Below are positions 7,369 to 14,596 of a stretch of 64,000 bases of DNA, in pieces. This stretch comes from Deltaproteobacteria bacterium (GTDB lineage: Bacteria > UBA10199 > JACPAL01): NCBI GenBank assembly GCA_016180845.1, contig JACPAK010000001.1, forward strand, positions 489,497-553,496, written 5' to 3'. The notes under the pieces are model-generated. The model was not told the origin of the DNA, did not search any database, and was given only the letters and a program-made list of their open reading frames with translations. Both the position numbers and the translations under genes were made by a program. The stretch's first letter is position 1. Every line of letters starts with the position of its first letter.

Positions 7369-8028
7369 TCAATTTCCTTTAAGAAATTTCTGGCCCTTCA
7401 GAATAAGGGCAAGGGTAAGGCCGTCCTGAATCTCATCTTTCTCTACCCTCTTCATGACCTCGGCCCAGGAAAATAATTTTAGACGAATCCTCTTGGATTC
7501 CTCCGGATCCGTTGCCTCTCCTGCTTTTGTGCAATGTTGTGCCAAAAATAGTTTTTGTTTGTAAGAGATGGCGCTACTAGCCGGCAGTATGGAACCGAGA
7601 TCCTGCCAGCGAGGACAGGTAAAGCCGGTTTCTTCTCCCAGCTCTCGCTTCGCGGTTTGTAAGAGCGATTCATTCGGTTCCCAACTACCATGAGGAGCCT
7701 CGAGTAACCATTTGCGAGGTGCGTGACGGAAGATCCGCTCCAAAATTACTTGGCCCTTTTCAGTAATTGCCAAAACACCAGCACCGCTGAAGCCCTGAGG
7801 AGAAACTTGGGAAGGTACCAGACGAATATAGGTTCCTTCCTTTCCGTTCGGGAACTTCACCTTGTCATTGTAGAACCGAACCCATTTGTTGCTAAAAACA
7901 AGCTCCTCCTTGAGTATTTGGATCTCGCCTTTTTTAGCATCTCCTAAATAGAGTCCTTTGGCCGCCCCAATGGAACTCATACCGAGCGACAGGATCAAAA
8001 GGCCCAAAATCCAGCGGATGATTTTCAT
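7369..8028 (-). CDS. Nudix hydrolase with signal peptide
   Basis: A 219-aa Nudix hydrolase. The Nudix box is complete at about residues 114-136: G, five residues, E, seven residues, then RELGEETGF. The layout (strand GVLAITEKGQVILERIF before the box) is close to ADP-ribose pyrophosphatases, which split ADP-ribose to AMP and ribose-phosphate. The oddity is the N-terminus: MKIIRWILGLLILSLGMSSI then GAAKG reads as a cleavable signal peptide, so the enzyme is probably exported to the periplasm, where free nucleotide sugars are rare. No other in-frame start skips this segment without losing the N-terminal domain. Substrate unproven. Confidence 0.85.
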   Translation of the reverse strand: MKIIRWILGLLILSLGMSSIGAAKGLYLGDAKKGEIQILKEELVFSNKWVRFYNDKVKFPNGKEGTYIRLVPSQVSPQGFSGAGVLAITEKGQVILERIFRHAPRKWLLEAPHGSWEPNESLLQTAKRELGEETGFTCPRWQDLGSILPASSAISYKQKLFLAQHCTKAGEATDPEESKRIRLKLFSWAEVMKRVEKDEIQDGLTLALILKGQKFLKGN

Positions 8029-8076
8029 GGGGTTGATCGCATATCCCAGGCATTACGGAAAGGCAAGTGGCGTTGA

Positions 8077-8150
8077 TTACATCTGTTTCTTCGATACCAA
8101 CGCCTCTTTTTTACCCCGACTCCAACTTTTAATCTCGGCCTCGCGCTGCA
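8077..8150 (-). pseudogene. relic of a GIY-YIG nuclease C-terminus
   Basis: Reading down the minus strand to a TAA at 8077-8079 gives MQREAEIKSWSRGKKEALV and a few further residues. This matches the end of the intact GIY-YIG gene at 8898-9152 (RREAQIKGWDRSKKEALIS) at most positions. Only the last 24 codons survive; upstream the frame is closed. It is therefore the tail of a second, deleted copy. Confidence 0.65.
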
Positions 8151-8220
8151 TCCCAACGCAACCAAACCCGCCAGACGACTAGGACTTAACTCGCTCATCT
8201 TGAGCTCGTCCTGAACCTTT

Positions 8221-8901
8221 TTAATCTTTCGGGTCAGTTTCATGACTCGCTTTCCCTGCTTCTTTCTCCAGATTCTTAAAAACATCCGGGGTTGTAGATT
8301 TCACGCCAATTTTGGTGACCCAGTTGGGAACATGCCCGCCCAAATCGACGATCTCTTCATAATATACCAGGGAGTGTCCGGATTTCTCGTCTGACTGAAC
8401 GAGAAAGCAACCTCGAACGAAGTCGACGTTGGCGGCGATCATTTCCCAGCATTGTTTGAAGATCTGTCTCCCGGCCAGGGTCTCATCGTTCGTGTAACGC
8501 AGGACGAACCAGCGGTTTTTCACCGGGAAAGGTGTGCTAACTATCTGAAAAACGGCCCCTTGCCATAGACCCCCAGACTGGCGGGGAACTTCGGTCCGAT
8601 ATTTTTCTGAAACTTTCTTCAGGAGATTGGCCTCTCGGGTCCCGGCTGTCTGGATCGCTGAGATCCCCTCGTCGGTGATGTAAAAACTCGCTGGCATCCG
8701 GGGCATGAACGAGGACCAGTCGTTGAGCCGAACAATAGCGTCCCAGACTTTTTCCGGCGATGCCTTAATCGTCCCTTGGGCATGCATCTCATTCGGCTTT
8801 CCAGAACTACCCTTAATGTAGCGGATTGACAGATTCTCATGGGCAATTGCATTGCCAGCTGCAGATACCCCGAGGAATACTATGACAACGAGTAATTTCA
8901 C
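8221..8901 (-). CDS. exported SRPBCC (START-like) protein
   Basis: A 226-aa protein with a signal peptide (start region KLLVVIVFLGVSAAGNAIA) followed by a Bet v1/SRPBCC domain: GTIKASPEKVWDAIVRLNDW is the usual first strand and helix, and the domain closes with VYYEEIVDLGGHVPNWVTK. Such domains bind lipids or other hydrophobic ligands in a deep pocket. A GTG at 8901 is chosen because it overlaps the stop of the GIY-YIG gene as GTGA and starts exactly at the signal peptide; an ATG at 8949 would add 16 residues lying inside that gene. No ligand can be named. Confidence 0.75.
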   Translation of the reverse strand: MKLLVVIVFLGVSAAGNAIAHENLSIRYIKGSSGKPNEMHAQGTIKASPEKVWDAIVRLNDWSSFMPRMPASFYITDEGISAIQTAGTREANLLKKVSEKYRTEVPRQSGGLWQGAVFQIVSTPFPVKNRWFVLRYTNDETLAGRQIFKQCWEMIAANVDFVRGCFLVQSDEKSGHSLVYYEEIVDLGGHVPNWVTKIGVKSTTPDVFKNLEKEAGKASHETDPKD

Positions 8902-9152
8902 TGTTTGAGGTTTCCGGAAATCAGCGCTTCTTTCTTGCTCCGATCCCATCCTTTTATCTGTGCTTCGCGTCGCATCGCCTTTGCCCTTGTTCGGTGTTTT
9001 TCATGGTACAAAAGTTTTCTGAATCCAAAGCTTTTGGTGAATTTGGCGCCGGTTCCGTTGCGATGCTGTTCCATGCGCCGATCCAGATCGCTTGTGTAAC
9101 CGGTGTAGTATTTCCCATCAGAAGACTCGAGAATGTAGACAATATAAGGCAT
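8898..9152 (-). CDS. small GIY-YIG nuclease
   Basis: An 84-aa single-domain GIY-YIG endonuclease. The two hallmark strands are YIVYILESSDGKYYTGYTS (residues 3-21), the conserved Arg lies in DLDRRMEQH, and the C-terminal helix REAQIKGWDRSKKEAL is typical of the short UvrC/Slx1-like bacterial group. The ATG at 9152 follows the terminator of the tRNA-Asn gene. An upstream extension would run back through that terminator and the tRNA, so it is not used. The next gene is coupled by a GTGA overlap. Proximity to an intron-containing tRNA raises the question of a link to intron mobility, though this type lacks the DNA-recognition domains of homing enzymes. Confidence 0.88.
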   Translation of the reverse strand: MPYIVYILESSDGKYYTGYTSDLDRRMEQHRNGTGAKFTKSFGFRKLLYHEKHRTRAKAMRREAQIKGWDRSKKEALISGNLKQ

Positions 9153-9163
9153 CAGTTTAAACA

Positions 9164-9190
9164 AAAATACCCCCATGAAGGGGGTATTTT
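9164..9190 (-). terminator. rho-independent terminator after tRNA-Asn
   Basis: A perfect 11-bp stem (9164-9174 with 9180-9190) and a 5-nt loop. On the minus strand the stem ends in a T-rich run (TTTTTGTTT). It lies 6 nt beyond the 3' end of the tRNA-Asn gene. Confidence 0.85.
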
Positions 9191-9196
9191 GTTCTA

Positions 9197-9563
9197 CTCC
9201 GGGGGTGGGATTCGAACCCACGACCAAGTGATTACAGGTTCCCACCACTTTCATGATGGCCTGGACTATCTCTTTACCCTCCGCATTGTGCGGATTGGGT
9301 AGTGGGCGCTCGAGGGGAGATTATTCTTTCGTCACTCCCTAGTCTCTGCACCTTCCTCCCACCTTTATATTGGGAGGCTTGGCTCAGGATTCCCTTATCC
9401 TCTGGCGTGGACGTAGGGTTCCCTGAGTTCACCCACTTTTCGACCGCAGTTACCTGCGGAAGCTGCATATGGGCATGGGTTTCGCGGGTTTACTTCTCGT
9501 CTCCCGTTTAGCCACCATGCCTCCTTTCTACAGTCACCTACTCTGCCGCTGAGCTACCCCGGA
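9197..9563 (-). tRNA. tRNA-Asn(GUU) interrupted by a group I intron
   Basis: On the minus strand the 5' exon covers 9563-9530 and the 3' exon 9234-9197. Joined, they make a 72-nt tRNA: acceptor TCCGGGG with CCCCGGA, D-stem GCTC/GAGT, anticodon stem GGTGA/TCACT, 7-nt loop CTGTTAA with anticodon GTT, T-arm GTGGG-TTCGAAT-CCCAC and discriminator G. The short variable loop excludes tRNA-Tyr. Only a junction after T at 9530 and before T at 9234 gives a 7-base loop, so the intron splits the anticodon between its second and third bases. No 3' CCA is encoded. A terminator follows 6 nt downstream. Confidence 0.9.
9235..9529 (-). ncRNA. group I self-splicing intron in tRNA-Asn anticodon
   Basis: A 295-nt insertion with group I features: the preceding exon base is U, the last intron base is G, and the core sequences are present. 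These are CAGAGACTAG (minus strand of 9340-9349, the P7/S element) and AAAGAGATAGTCC (minus strand of 9263-9275, the P7 3' element). A GC stem CCGCAG/CTGCGG capped by a GTAA tetraloop (9444-9459) and a CCGCA/TGCGG hairpin (9281-9293) fit peripheral helices. It has no ORF. Size and host site resemble the compact IC3 introns of bacterial tRNA genes. I could not settle the P1 pairing by eye. Confidence 0.87.
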
Positions 9564-9698
9564 AATTGGTTCAAGTTTTTAGCATCGAAGATCTCCGTTG
9601 TAAACACGGTTTGTTGATCCCCGATCCAAGACTGGACATATGGATACGAGTTGTTGTAGTTTAATGGGCAACTTAATCGTCCAACAAAGGAGGAGATC

Positions 9699-9893
9699 AT
9701 GGAAACCGGTACCGTAAAGTTTTTCAGTGAAGAAAAGGGTTTTGGATTCATCACGCCCGACAAAGGTGGAAAGGATCTCTTCGTCCACTCTAGCGCCATC
9801 GTGAATGGTCCTATTGCCAAAGATGATAAGGTTGAGTTCGAAATCGGCCAAGGGAAAAAAGGTCCTTGCGCTGAAAAAGTAAGTCGTAAGTAG
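9699..9893 (+). CDS. cspA: cold shock protein (CspA family)
   Basis: A 64-aa OB-fold RNA-binding protein. RNP1 (KGFGFI) is at residues 13-18 and RNP2 (DLFVHSS) at 26-32; [17 protein letters not shown] is the standard family start. Such proteins melt RNA secondary structure at low temperature and act as RNA chaperones. AGGAGG lies 8 nt before the ATG. About 130 nt separate it from the divergent tRNA gene; a long 5' leader is common for cold-inducible csp genes, but I cannot identify a specific leader element here. Whether it is cold-induced cannot be told from sequence. Confidence 0.95.
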   Translation: METGTVKFFSEEKGFGFITPDKGGKDLFVHSSAIVNGPIAKDDKVEFEIGQGKKGPCAEKVSRK

Positions 9894-9982
9894 TTAAAAA
9901 CCGATAAAAAAACGACGACTGTGATAAGGTCGAGCGACCTTGACTTGCGGAAGCTCGTTACGACAGTGAACGTAAAAATTTC

Positions 9983-11482
9983 ATGTCTGGCAGCATCAAC
10001 ATCGCCATCTTAATTTTGTCACTTGTGTTAACTTTTGCCCTGGGACTTTATCTGTCTCGCCGCCAAAAAAATGTTAAAGACTATTTTTTGGCAGGTCGCA
10101 ATATGCCTTTTTGGGCCGTTGGATTCTCAATTATTGCAACGCAGATAAGCGGCATTTCCTATTTAGGCATACCGGCCTTTGTTTTCCAGAAGGATTTAAC
10201 GATTTTTTTGCGTTCTTTGACTATTCTTTGTGCGACAATCGTCATCGCCTTTACTTTAGCTCCTCTCTTTTATCGCATGAACATTACCAGTATCTATGAA
10301 TATTTAGAGCGTCGTTTTAGTATTCACGTGAGAGTTGTCAGTTCACTTATTTTGGTTATTACCAAACTTACGTGGTTGTCGATGGTGATCTACGCCTCTG
10401 GCCTGTTGCTTTCCACACAATTTGAGATCCCGCTGACTTCATGTATTATTTTCTCGGGTTTATTCACAACACTTTATACAGCGTGGGGAGGCATGAAGGC
10501 TGATATCTGGACTGATGTGATACAATTTTTCCTTATGTCGATGGGACTAATTGTTGCGATCGCTATTATCTTGTATCACTTTAATGGAGATGTTGGCGAG
10601 ATATGGCGCATCGCTAGCGCAGGCGGTCATACCGTTATGGTTCGTGATATGGCCAACTTCAATACAGAATACTCCATTTGGGCAATTCTAATCGGTTCAT
10701 TTATTCTAAATCTTTTTGATTACGGGGGTAACCAGATAACAGTCCAGAGATATCTGACCACATCTTCGGTTAAGGGGACTATTAAAAGTTTATTATTAAG
10801 CGCCGTCTTTACACTCCCCTTTATTATAGTTATCTCGCTACTCGGATTGGGTCTTTTCGCTTACTACAATCAACACCCCCAAATGATGCAATCCTTGTTA
10901 AGTTTTTCACCTGACAATCCTACAAAGGCCATGGATCGAGTTTTTGCACATTTTATAGTTAATGTTATTCCCGTTGGGTTAAGCGGGCTTGTTGTCTCTG
11001 GTATTGTCGCTGCGGGCATGTCGAGTGCTGATTCGGGTTTTAACTCATTATCTGCTATATGTTTCACCGATTATTATAAAAGATTTTTTAAAAAAGGGAA
11101 AATGGGCGAGCATGTAGAATTAAACATTGCCAAAAAACTGAGTTTGTTTTGGGGTTTAATCTGCACGGTCATGGCTTTATTTATCAATAAAATTGGTCTT
11201 TTGATGGAGGTTGCAAATAAAATATATAGTTATTTTGTTGGTCCAATTATCGCCCTCTTTTTTATGGGGTTATTTATTAAAATGATTGATGCAACCGCAG
11301 CTATTGTTGGCATGTTGCTTGGTCTATCAATGAGTTTTGTGCTCATAAAATGGACCAATGTTCATTTTCTATGGCATGCCCCATTCTGTTTCGGCGTAAC
11401 GATTTTTTCCGCTGTCCTATTTAGTCTCTTGAACAAGATTATTTTAAATAGGTTTAGTTTCGCTAAATCAAGCTGTTCCTAA
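9983..11482 (+). CDS. sodium:solute symporter (SSS family)
   Basis: A 499-aa membrane protein of the sodium:solute symporter family with about 13 predicted helices. Family marks include the N-terminal YFLAGRNMPFWAVGFSIIAT, the conserved AWGGMKADIWTDVIQFFLM around 165-185 and SGIVAAGMSSADSGFNSLSA around 345-365, the sodium-site region. The layout resembles SMVT/sialic-acid-type members; substrate is not deducible. The gene is visibly more AT-rich than its neighbours (many TTT, ATT and TTA codons) and sits near a tRNA gene, which points to lateral acquisition. It starts 89 nt after cspA with a weak ribosome site. Confidence 0.88.
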   Translation: MSGSINIAILILSLVLTFALGLYLSRRQKNVKDYFLAGRNMPFWAVGFSIIATQISGISYLGIPAFVFQKDLTIFLRSLTILCATIVIAFTLAPLFYRMNITSIYEYLERRFSIHVRVVSSLILVITKLTWLSMVIYASGLLLSTQFEIPLTSCIIFSGLFTTLYTAWGGMKADIWTDVIQFFLMSMGLIVAIAIILYHFNGDVGEIWRIASAGGHTVMVRDMANFNTEYSIWAILIGSFILNLFDYGGNQITVQRYLTTSSVKGTIKSLLLSAVFTLPFIIVISLLGLGLFAYYNQHPQMMQSLLSFSPDNPTKAMDRVFAHFIVNVIPVGLSGLVVSGIVAAGMSSADSGFNSLSAICFTDYYKRFFKKGKMGEHVELNIAKKLSLFWGLICTVMALFINKIGLLMEVANKIYSYFVGPIIALFFMGLFIKMIDATAAIVGMLLGLSMSFVLIKWTNVHFLWHAPFCFGVTIFSAVLFSLLNKIILNRFSFAKSSCS

Positions 11483-11499
11483 AACAGGTTCGAGCCTGG

Positions 11500-11966
11500 T
11501 CAAGCTGGAAAGAAAAATCTAATTTCTCTTTCTGCTATCGAACGCAACTTCGCAATCAAGGCATCACGATCATCGTAAGTCAGGCCTACCGTTGGTATCG
11601 CTTCGCAAAAAATGACTTTGACCTTACCCCACCCCTCAACCAGGTCAGCCAACCGATAAACGGCAGAAGTGCGTATCCAAAATTCATCAGGACATAACAC
11701 TCCTCGGAAATCACATGGTTCACAATAAGCGTCTCGCTGAGACTCGTTTGATTGAGCAGAAGATAGAGATAGGGAGGAGAGTTGTATTGACCCTTGTTCC
11801 GATCCTCGACCGTTACTTCAATGCCAAAAATCTTTAATTGGGTCTCCGCCCATTTCTTGAGAAGGCGTTCCGATTTTTTCGGTGCCAAGCGACAAAGAAG
11901 AAGCGCCGGTGTTAACCAGAGAAGGGTGGCGATGGAGGAGAGGATCCAGTGAATGAGACTTCTCAT
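11500..11966 (-). pseudogene. plsC-like acyltransferase, internally deleted and frameshifted
   Basis: The first frame (11966 to 11586) gives an acyltransferase N-terminus with a membrane segment and ends NFGYALLPFIGWLTW before running into unrelated residues. The overlapping second frame (11700 to 11500) carries the family's C-terminal part: GWGKVKVIFCEAIPT then GLTYDDRDALIAKLRSIAE. The usual central 80-100 residues (EGTRS block) are missing between them. The catalytic NHxSxxD motif is also gone: the site reads NQTSLSET. The gene overlaps the acyl-CoA dehydrogenase stop by 4 nt, so it was once co-translated with it. It cannot encode a working enzyme. Confidence 0.75.
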
Positions 11967-13561
11967 GAGAAAAGAAATTCTAACAAACCCGCTTCGCGGG
12001 AGCGAGGACCGGCAGGCAGGGCGGCCAGATCAGCGTAAAACGCAACCTCCAGGAGGGAGCCGAGACGATCGGTGAGGCGTCTTGCCTCACGGGCTACCCA
12101 GTTTGAATCAGTCAGCCGATCCAAGAGTGGTGTGGTTTCTTTCCAAGAATGGATCAACCACTCACTGGTCGAAGCAAACCCCCTTTTTCCAAGACGTTCC
12201 GCTCGCTTGAGGATGTTTTCCTGGAGATAATTTCGGAACGGAAACCGGAGACCATCGCGCGCGATCTGAAGCACGAGTGTATTGTGGGTCCCTTCCCAGG
12301 TTTCGATCACGAGACTGTCACGATAGAGTCGCGGAAGGATCGAGAAGGTTTCGATCGTTCCATTCCCTGCCAGAATCAAGATCGCCTCATGGCTGCATTC
12401 GGTCGCGCCGATCGAGGTTCGGTATTTACAGATGTTGATCAGGAATCGCTGCCAGAGCGCCTCATCGCTCGTGAAATTTTTTAGCGGGTTTCGGTCACGC
12501 TCCGAAACGAGATAAAAATAAAGTGCCCTGCGGGATTCCAGAATCGCCCGGATCTTATTCAGGCTCTCTCCCACCATCGGGTATTCGATAATCTTCCGAC
12601 CAAAGGCACTTCGGTTTTGCGCATAATGAGTTGCCTCGAGCGAGGCCCGCGCCATGACCCCGCAGGCGCTCGCGGCGTTCATGATGCGGGAGGTGTTGAT
12701 CACGTAGTTCATCAGATTCTTGAACCCCTGTTCGACGGGGCCGATATTGTAGGCGAGCGCACCGTTCAGATCGATCTCCGCCGTCGGCAGTTCCTTCGTC
12801 CCGATCTTTTGCTTCAGTCGCTTGATTCGGAGATTGTTGAGCTTCCCTTCAACTGTCCTCGGTACGAAAAAGATCGCGACACCATCGGTCCCTTCGGCGG
12901 ACCCCTCGGGCCGCGCTGCGATCAGGAAAAATTCGTCAATCGCGGAACAAAACCATTTCTCCCCGTAGAGGCGCCAACTCCCTTCTCCCTCCGGTACCGC
13001 ACGGGTGGTCAAGGCACCGACATCGGATCCCATATCCTGCTCGGTGATGAACTGGGATCCGGCGAGCGGTGTCTCGGCCGAACGAAGTTTCGGGAGAAAT
13101 TCCTTCTTAAGGAAATCCGAACCGACCGCCTCGATCACCCGAATCAATCCCTCGGTGCAAGCGAGAGGACATGTGAGAGACGCCTCTCCGAGATGTGCGA
13201 GCAGATAGACCTTTGCGAAGCGTTCCAGTTCCGATCCGTTTTCAAAAATACCGGCCTCGACCACCTCGCGTCGGAGTTGACGAACCGGTGGTGGAAGCCA
13301 AACCTGATCGATTGGATTGCCAACCCGATCGTACGACTCGATCCGTGGGCCGTCGTAATCTTGTGCTGACTCACGGGCCAATTGATCCCATTCCCCCGAA
13401 ACGTGGCGTGAAAAGTCGGCTAGTCTTTCTGAAAGCTGTTTTTTCTGGTCTGCCAGACAAAGCGAATTAAATAGCGACTGAAGCCCCTCGTCAGACTGAA
13501 GGAAATCAAGATCCAGAGGTCGAAGACAATTTAGTTCCTTTAAGTTTGTAGACACACACAT
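11963..13561 (-). CDS. acyl-CoA dehydrogenase (AidB-like)
   Basis: A 532-aa flavoprotein of the acyl-CoA dehydrogenase family. The FAD/substrate segment GSQFITEQDMGSDVGALTTR lies around 168-187 and the C-terminal signature ETWEGTHNTLVLQIARDGL around 428-446. The length, the early extension and the ETWEGTHN motif place it with AidB/isovaleryl-CoA-dehydrogenase-like members rather than short-chain enzymes. Such proteins oxidise acyl-CoA to enoyl-CoA, or in AidB's case bind DNA during alkylation stress. The gene is divergent from srkA with 30 nt between starts, which include an AAGGAG-like site before its own ATG. Substrate uncertain. Confidence 0.88.
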   Translation of the reverse strand: MCVSTNLKELNCLRPLDLDFLQSDEGLQSLFNSLCLADQKKQLSERLADFSRHVSGEWDQLARESAQDYDGPRIESYDRVGNPIDQVWLPPPVRQLRREVVEAGIFENGSELERFAKVYLLAHLGEASLTCPLACTEGLIRVIEAVGSDFLKKEFLPKLRSAETPLAGSQFITEQDMGSDVGALTTRAVPEGEGSWRLYGEKWFCSAIDEFFLIAARPEGSAEGTDGVAIFFVPRTVEGKLNNLRIKRLKQKIGTKELPTAEIDLNGALAYNIGPVEQGFKNLMNYVINTSRIMNAASACGVMARASLEATHYAQNRSAFGRKIIEYPMVGESLNKIRAILESRRALYFYLVSERDRNPLKNFTSDEALWQRFLINICKYRTSIGATECSHEAILILAGNGTIETFSILPRLYRDSLVIETWEGTHNTLVLQIARDGLRFPFRNYLQENILKRAERLGKRGFASTSEWLIHSWKETTPLLDRLTDSNWVAREARRLTDRLGSLLEVAFYADLAALPAGPRSREAGLLEFLFS

Positions 13562-13591
13562 CTCCTTAAATTAAAACAGGGAGAAGACAAT

Positions 13592-14596
13592 ATGAAAATG
13601 ATGCCTTTTGACCATCTCCTGCCTGAGACAATCTTCGGAACTATTTCAGAACAAGGTTTCAGACCGACCGGAGTGCTGTTCCCACTCAACAGCTATGAAA
13701 ACCGCGTTTATGAAGTCGGAATCGAAACAGAAGATGTCGGGTCTCGGGATTCGGTGATCGCGAAGTATTACCGACCGGGACGGTGGTCAAAAGAGGCGAT
13801 CGCCGATGAACATCGATTCGTTCGGATGCTGGCAGAGGCGGAGATTCCGGTGATTCGCCATTTGACGCTGAAAAAGCACCTCCCTGGCGTCGAGACACTG
13901 GGCCGGACCGATTCTGACGGGGTTTTCTACGCCATTTTTCAAAAATTTCGGGGACGCGAGCATGCAGAGGTGACGAACGACGACCGACGTTGGCTTGGTC
14001 GGACACTGGCGCGCATTCACAATGTCGGCGAACACTTTCAGGCAAACCATCGCCTGCATTTGACACCCGAGACTTATGGAACCGACAGTCTCTCGTTCAT
14101 CTTGTCTCAAGAGTTTCTCCCTTCGGATCTGAAGCAGGCGATCGAGACGCACCTATTCCAAGCCCTCAAGCTCGTTGCCCCACATTTCAAGACGGGACCC
14201 AAGTCGATCCCGCTCCATGGCGACTGTCATCCAGGCAATATCTTATGGAACCGCGAAGGGCCGCATCTCCTCGACTTTGATGATATGGTGATTGCGCCGC
14301 CGGTTCAGGATCTCTGGATGCTCTTCAACGGAAATGAGGAGGAGAAGCGGGAACAGAGAAAATTTTTTTTGGAAGGGTATGAAACGTTCCGAAAATTTGA
14401 TATCGACACCTTGATTCTTGCCGAACCGTTGCGCACGCTGCGGATGATCCGGTACGCTGCATGGATCGGTCAGCGCTACGGAGAGCCGATATTTCAGTCT
14501 GCCTTTCCGTATTATCGGGAACGTCGCTATTGGGAGGAGTTTCTTCAGTCGATCAAGGAACAGATCGGCCTTCTGCAGGAACTGGATTGGGCTTAG
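13592..14596 (+). CDS. srkA: stress response kinase A (SrkA/YihE)
   Basis: A 334-aa member of the YihE/SrkA (RdoA) group of protein kinase-like enzymes. Visible marks are FPLNSYENRVYEVGIE near 30-45 (nucleotide loop), VIAKYYRPGRWSKE (conserved Lys), the catalytic loop LHGDCHPGNILW at 208-219, and the metal-binding LLDFDDM at 226-232. In E. coli SrkA is a Ser/Thr kinase that counters the MazEF-linked death pathway and helps survival of envelope stress. Length is essentially that of the E. coli protein (about 330 aa). It converges with a metallopeptidase gene, the stops overlapping by 4 nt. Confidence 0.92.
   Translation: MKMMPFDHLLPETIFGTISEQGFRPTGVLFPLNSYENRVYEVGIETEDVGSRDSVIAKYYRPGRWSKEAIADEHRFVRMLAEAEIPVIRHLTLKKHLPGVETLGRTDSDGVFYAIFQKFRGREHAEVTNDDRRWLGRTLARIHNVGEHFQANHRLHLTPETYGTDSLSFILSQEFLPSDLKQAIETHLFQALKLVAPHFKTGPKSIPLHGDCHPGNILWNREGPHLLDFDDMVIAPPVQDLWMLFNGNEEEKREQRKFFLEGYETFRKFDIDTLILAEPLRTLRMIRYAAWIGQRYGEPIFQSAFPYYRERRYWEEFLQSIKEQIGLLQELDWA

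Noticed and set aside
8025-8285. 86-codon minus-strand frame
   Set aside because: It overlaps the SRPBCC end out of frame; the true relic lies in another frame (8077-8150).
9153-9254. N-terminal extension of the GIY-YIG gene
   Set aside because: It would read through the tRNA 3' exon and its terminator; homologs start at MPYIVYI.
9883-9960. Terminator after cspA
   Set aside because: Only weak arms (AGTCGT/ACGACT; AAGGTC/GACCTT) and no T run after them.
11485-11507. GGTTCGAGCC resembling a tRNA T-loop after the symporter
   Set aside because: The flanking stems do not pair as a T-arm and no acceptor or anticodon arm is present.
12617-13369. 250-codon plus-strand frame inside the acyl-CoA dehydrogenase
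   Set aside because: Antisense shadow of a gene with clear family motifs.
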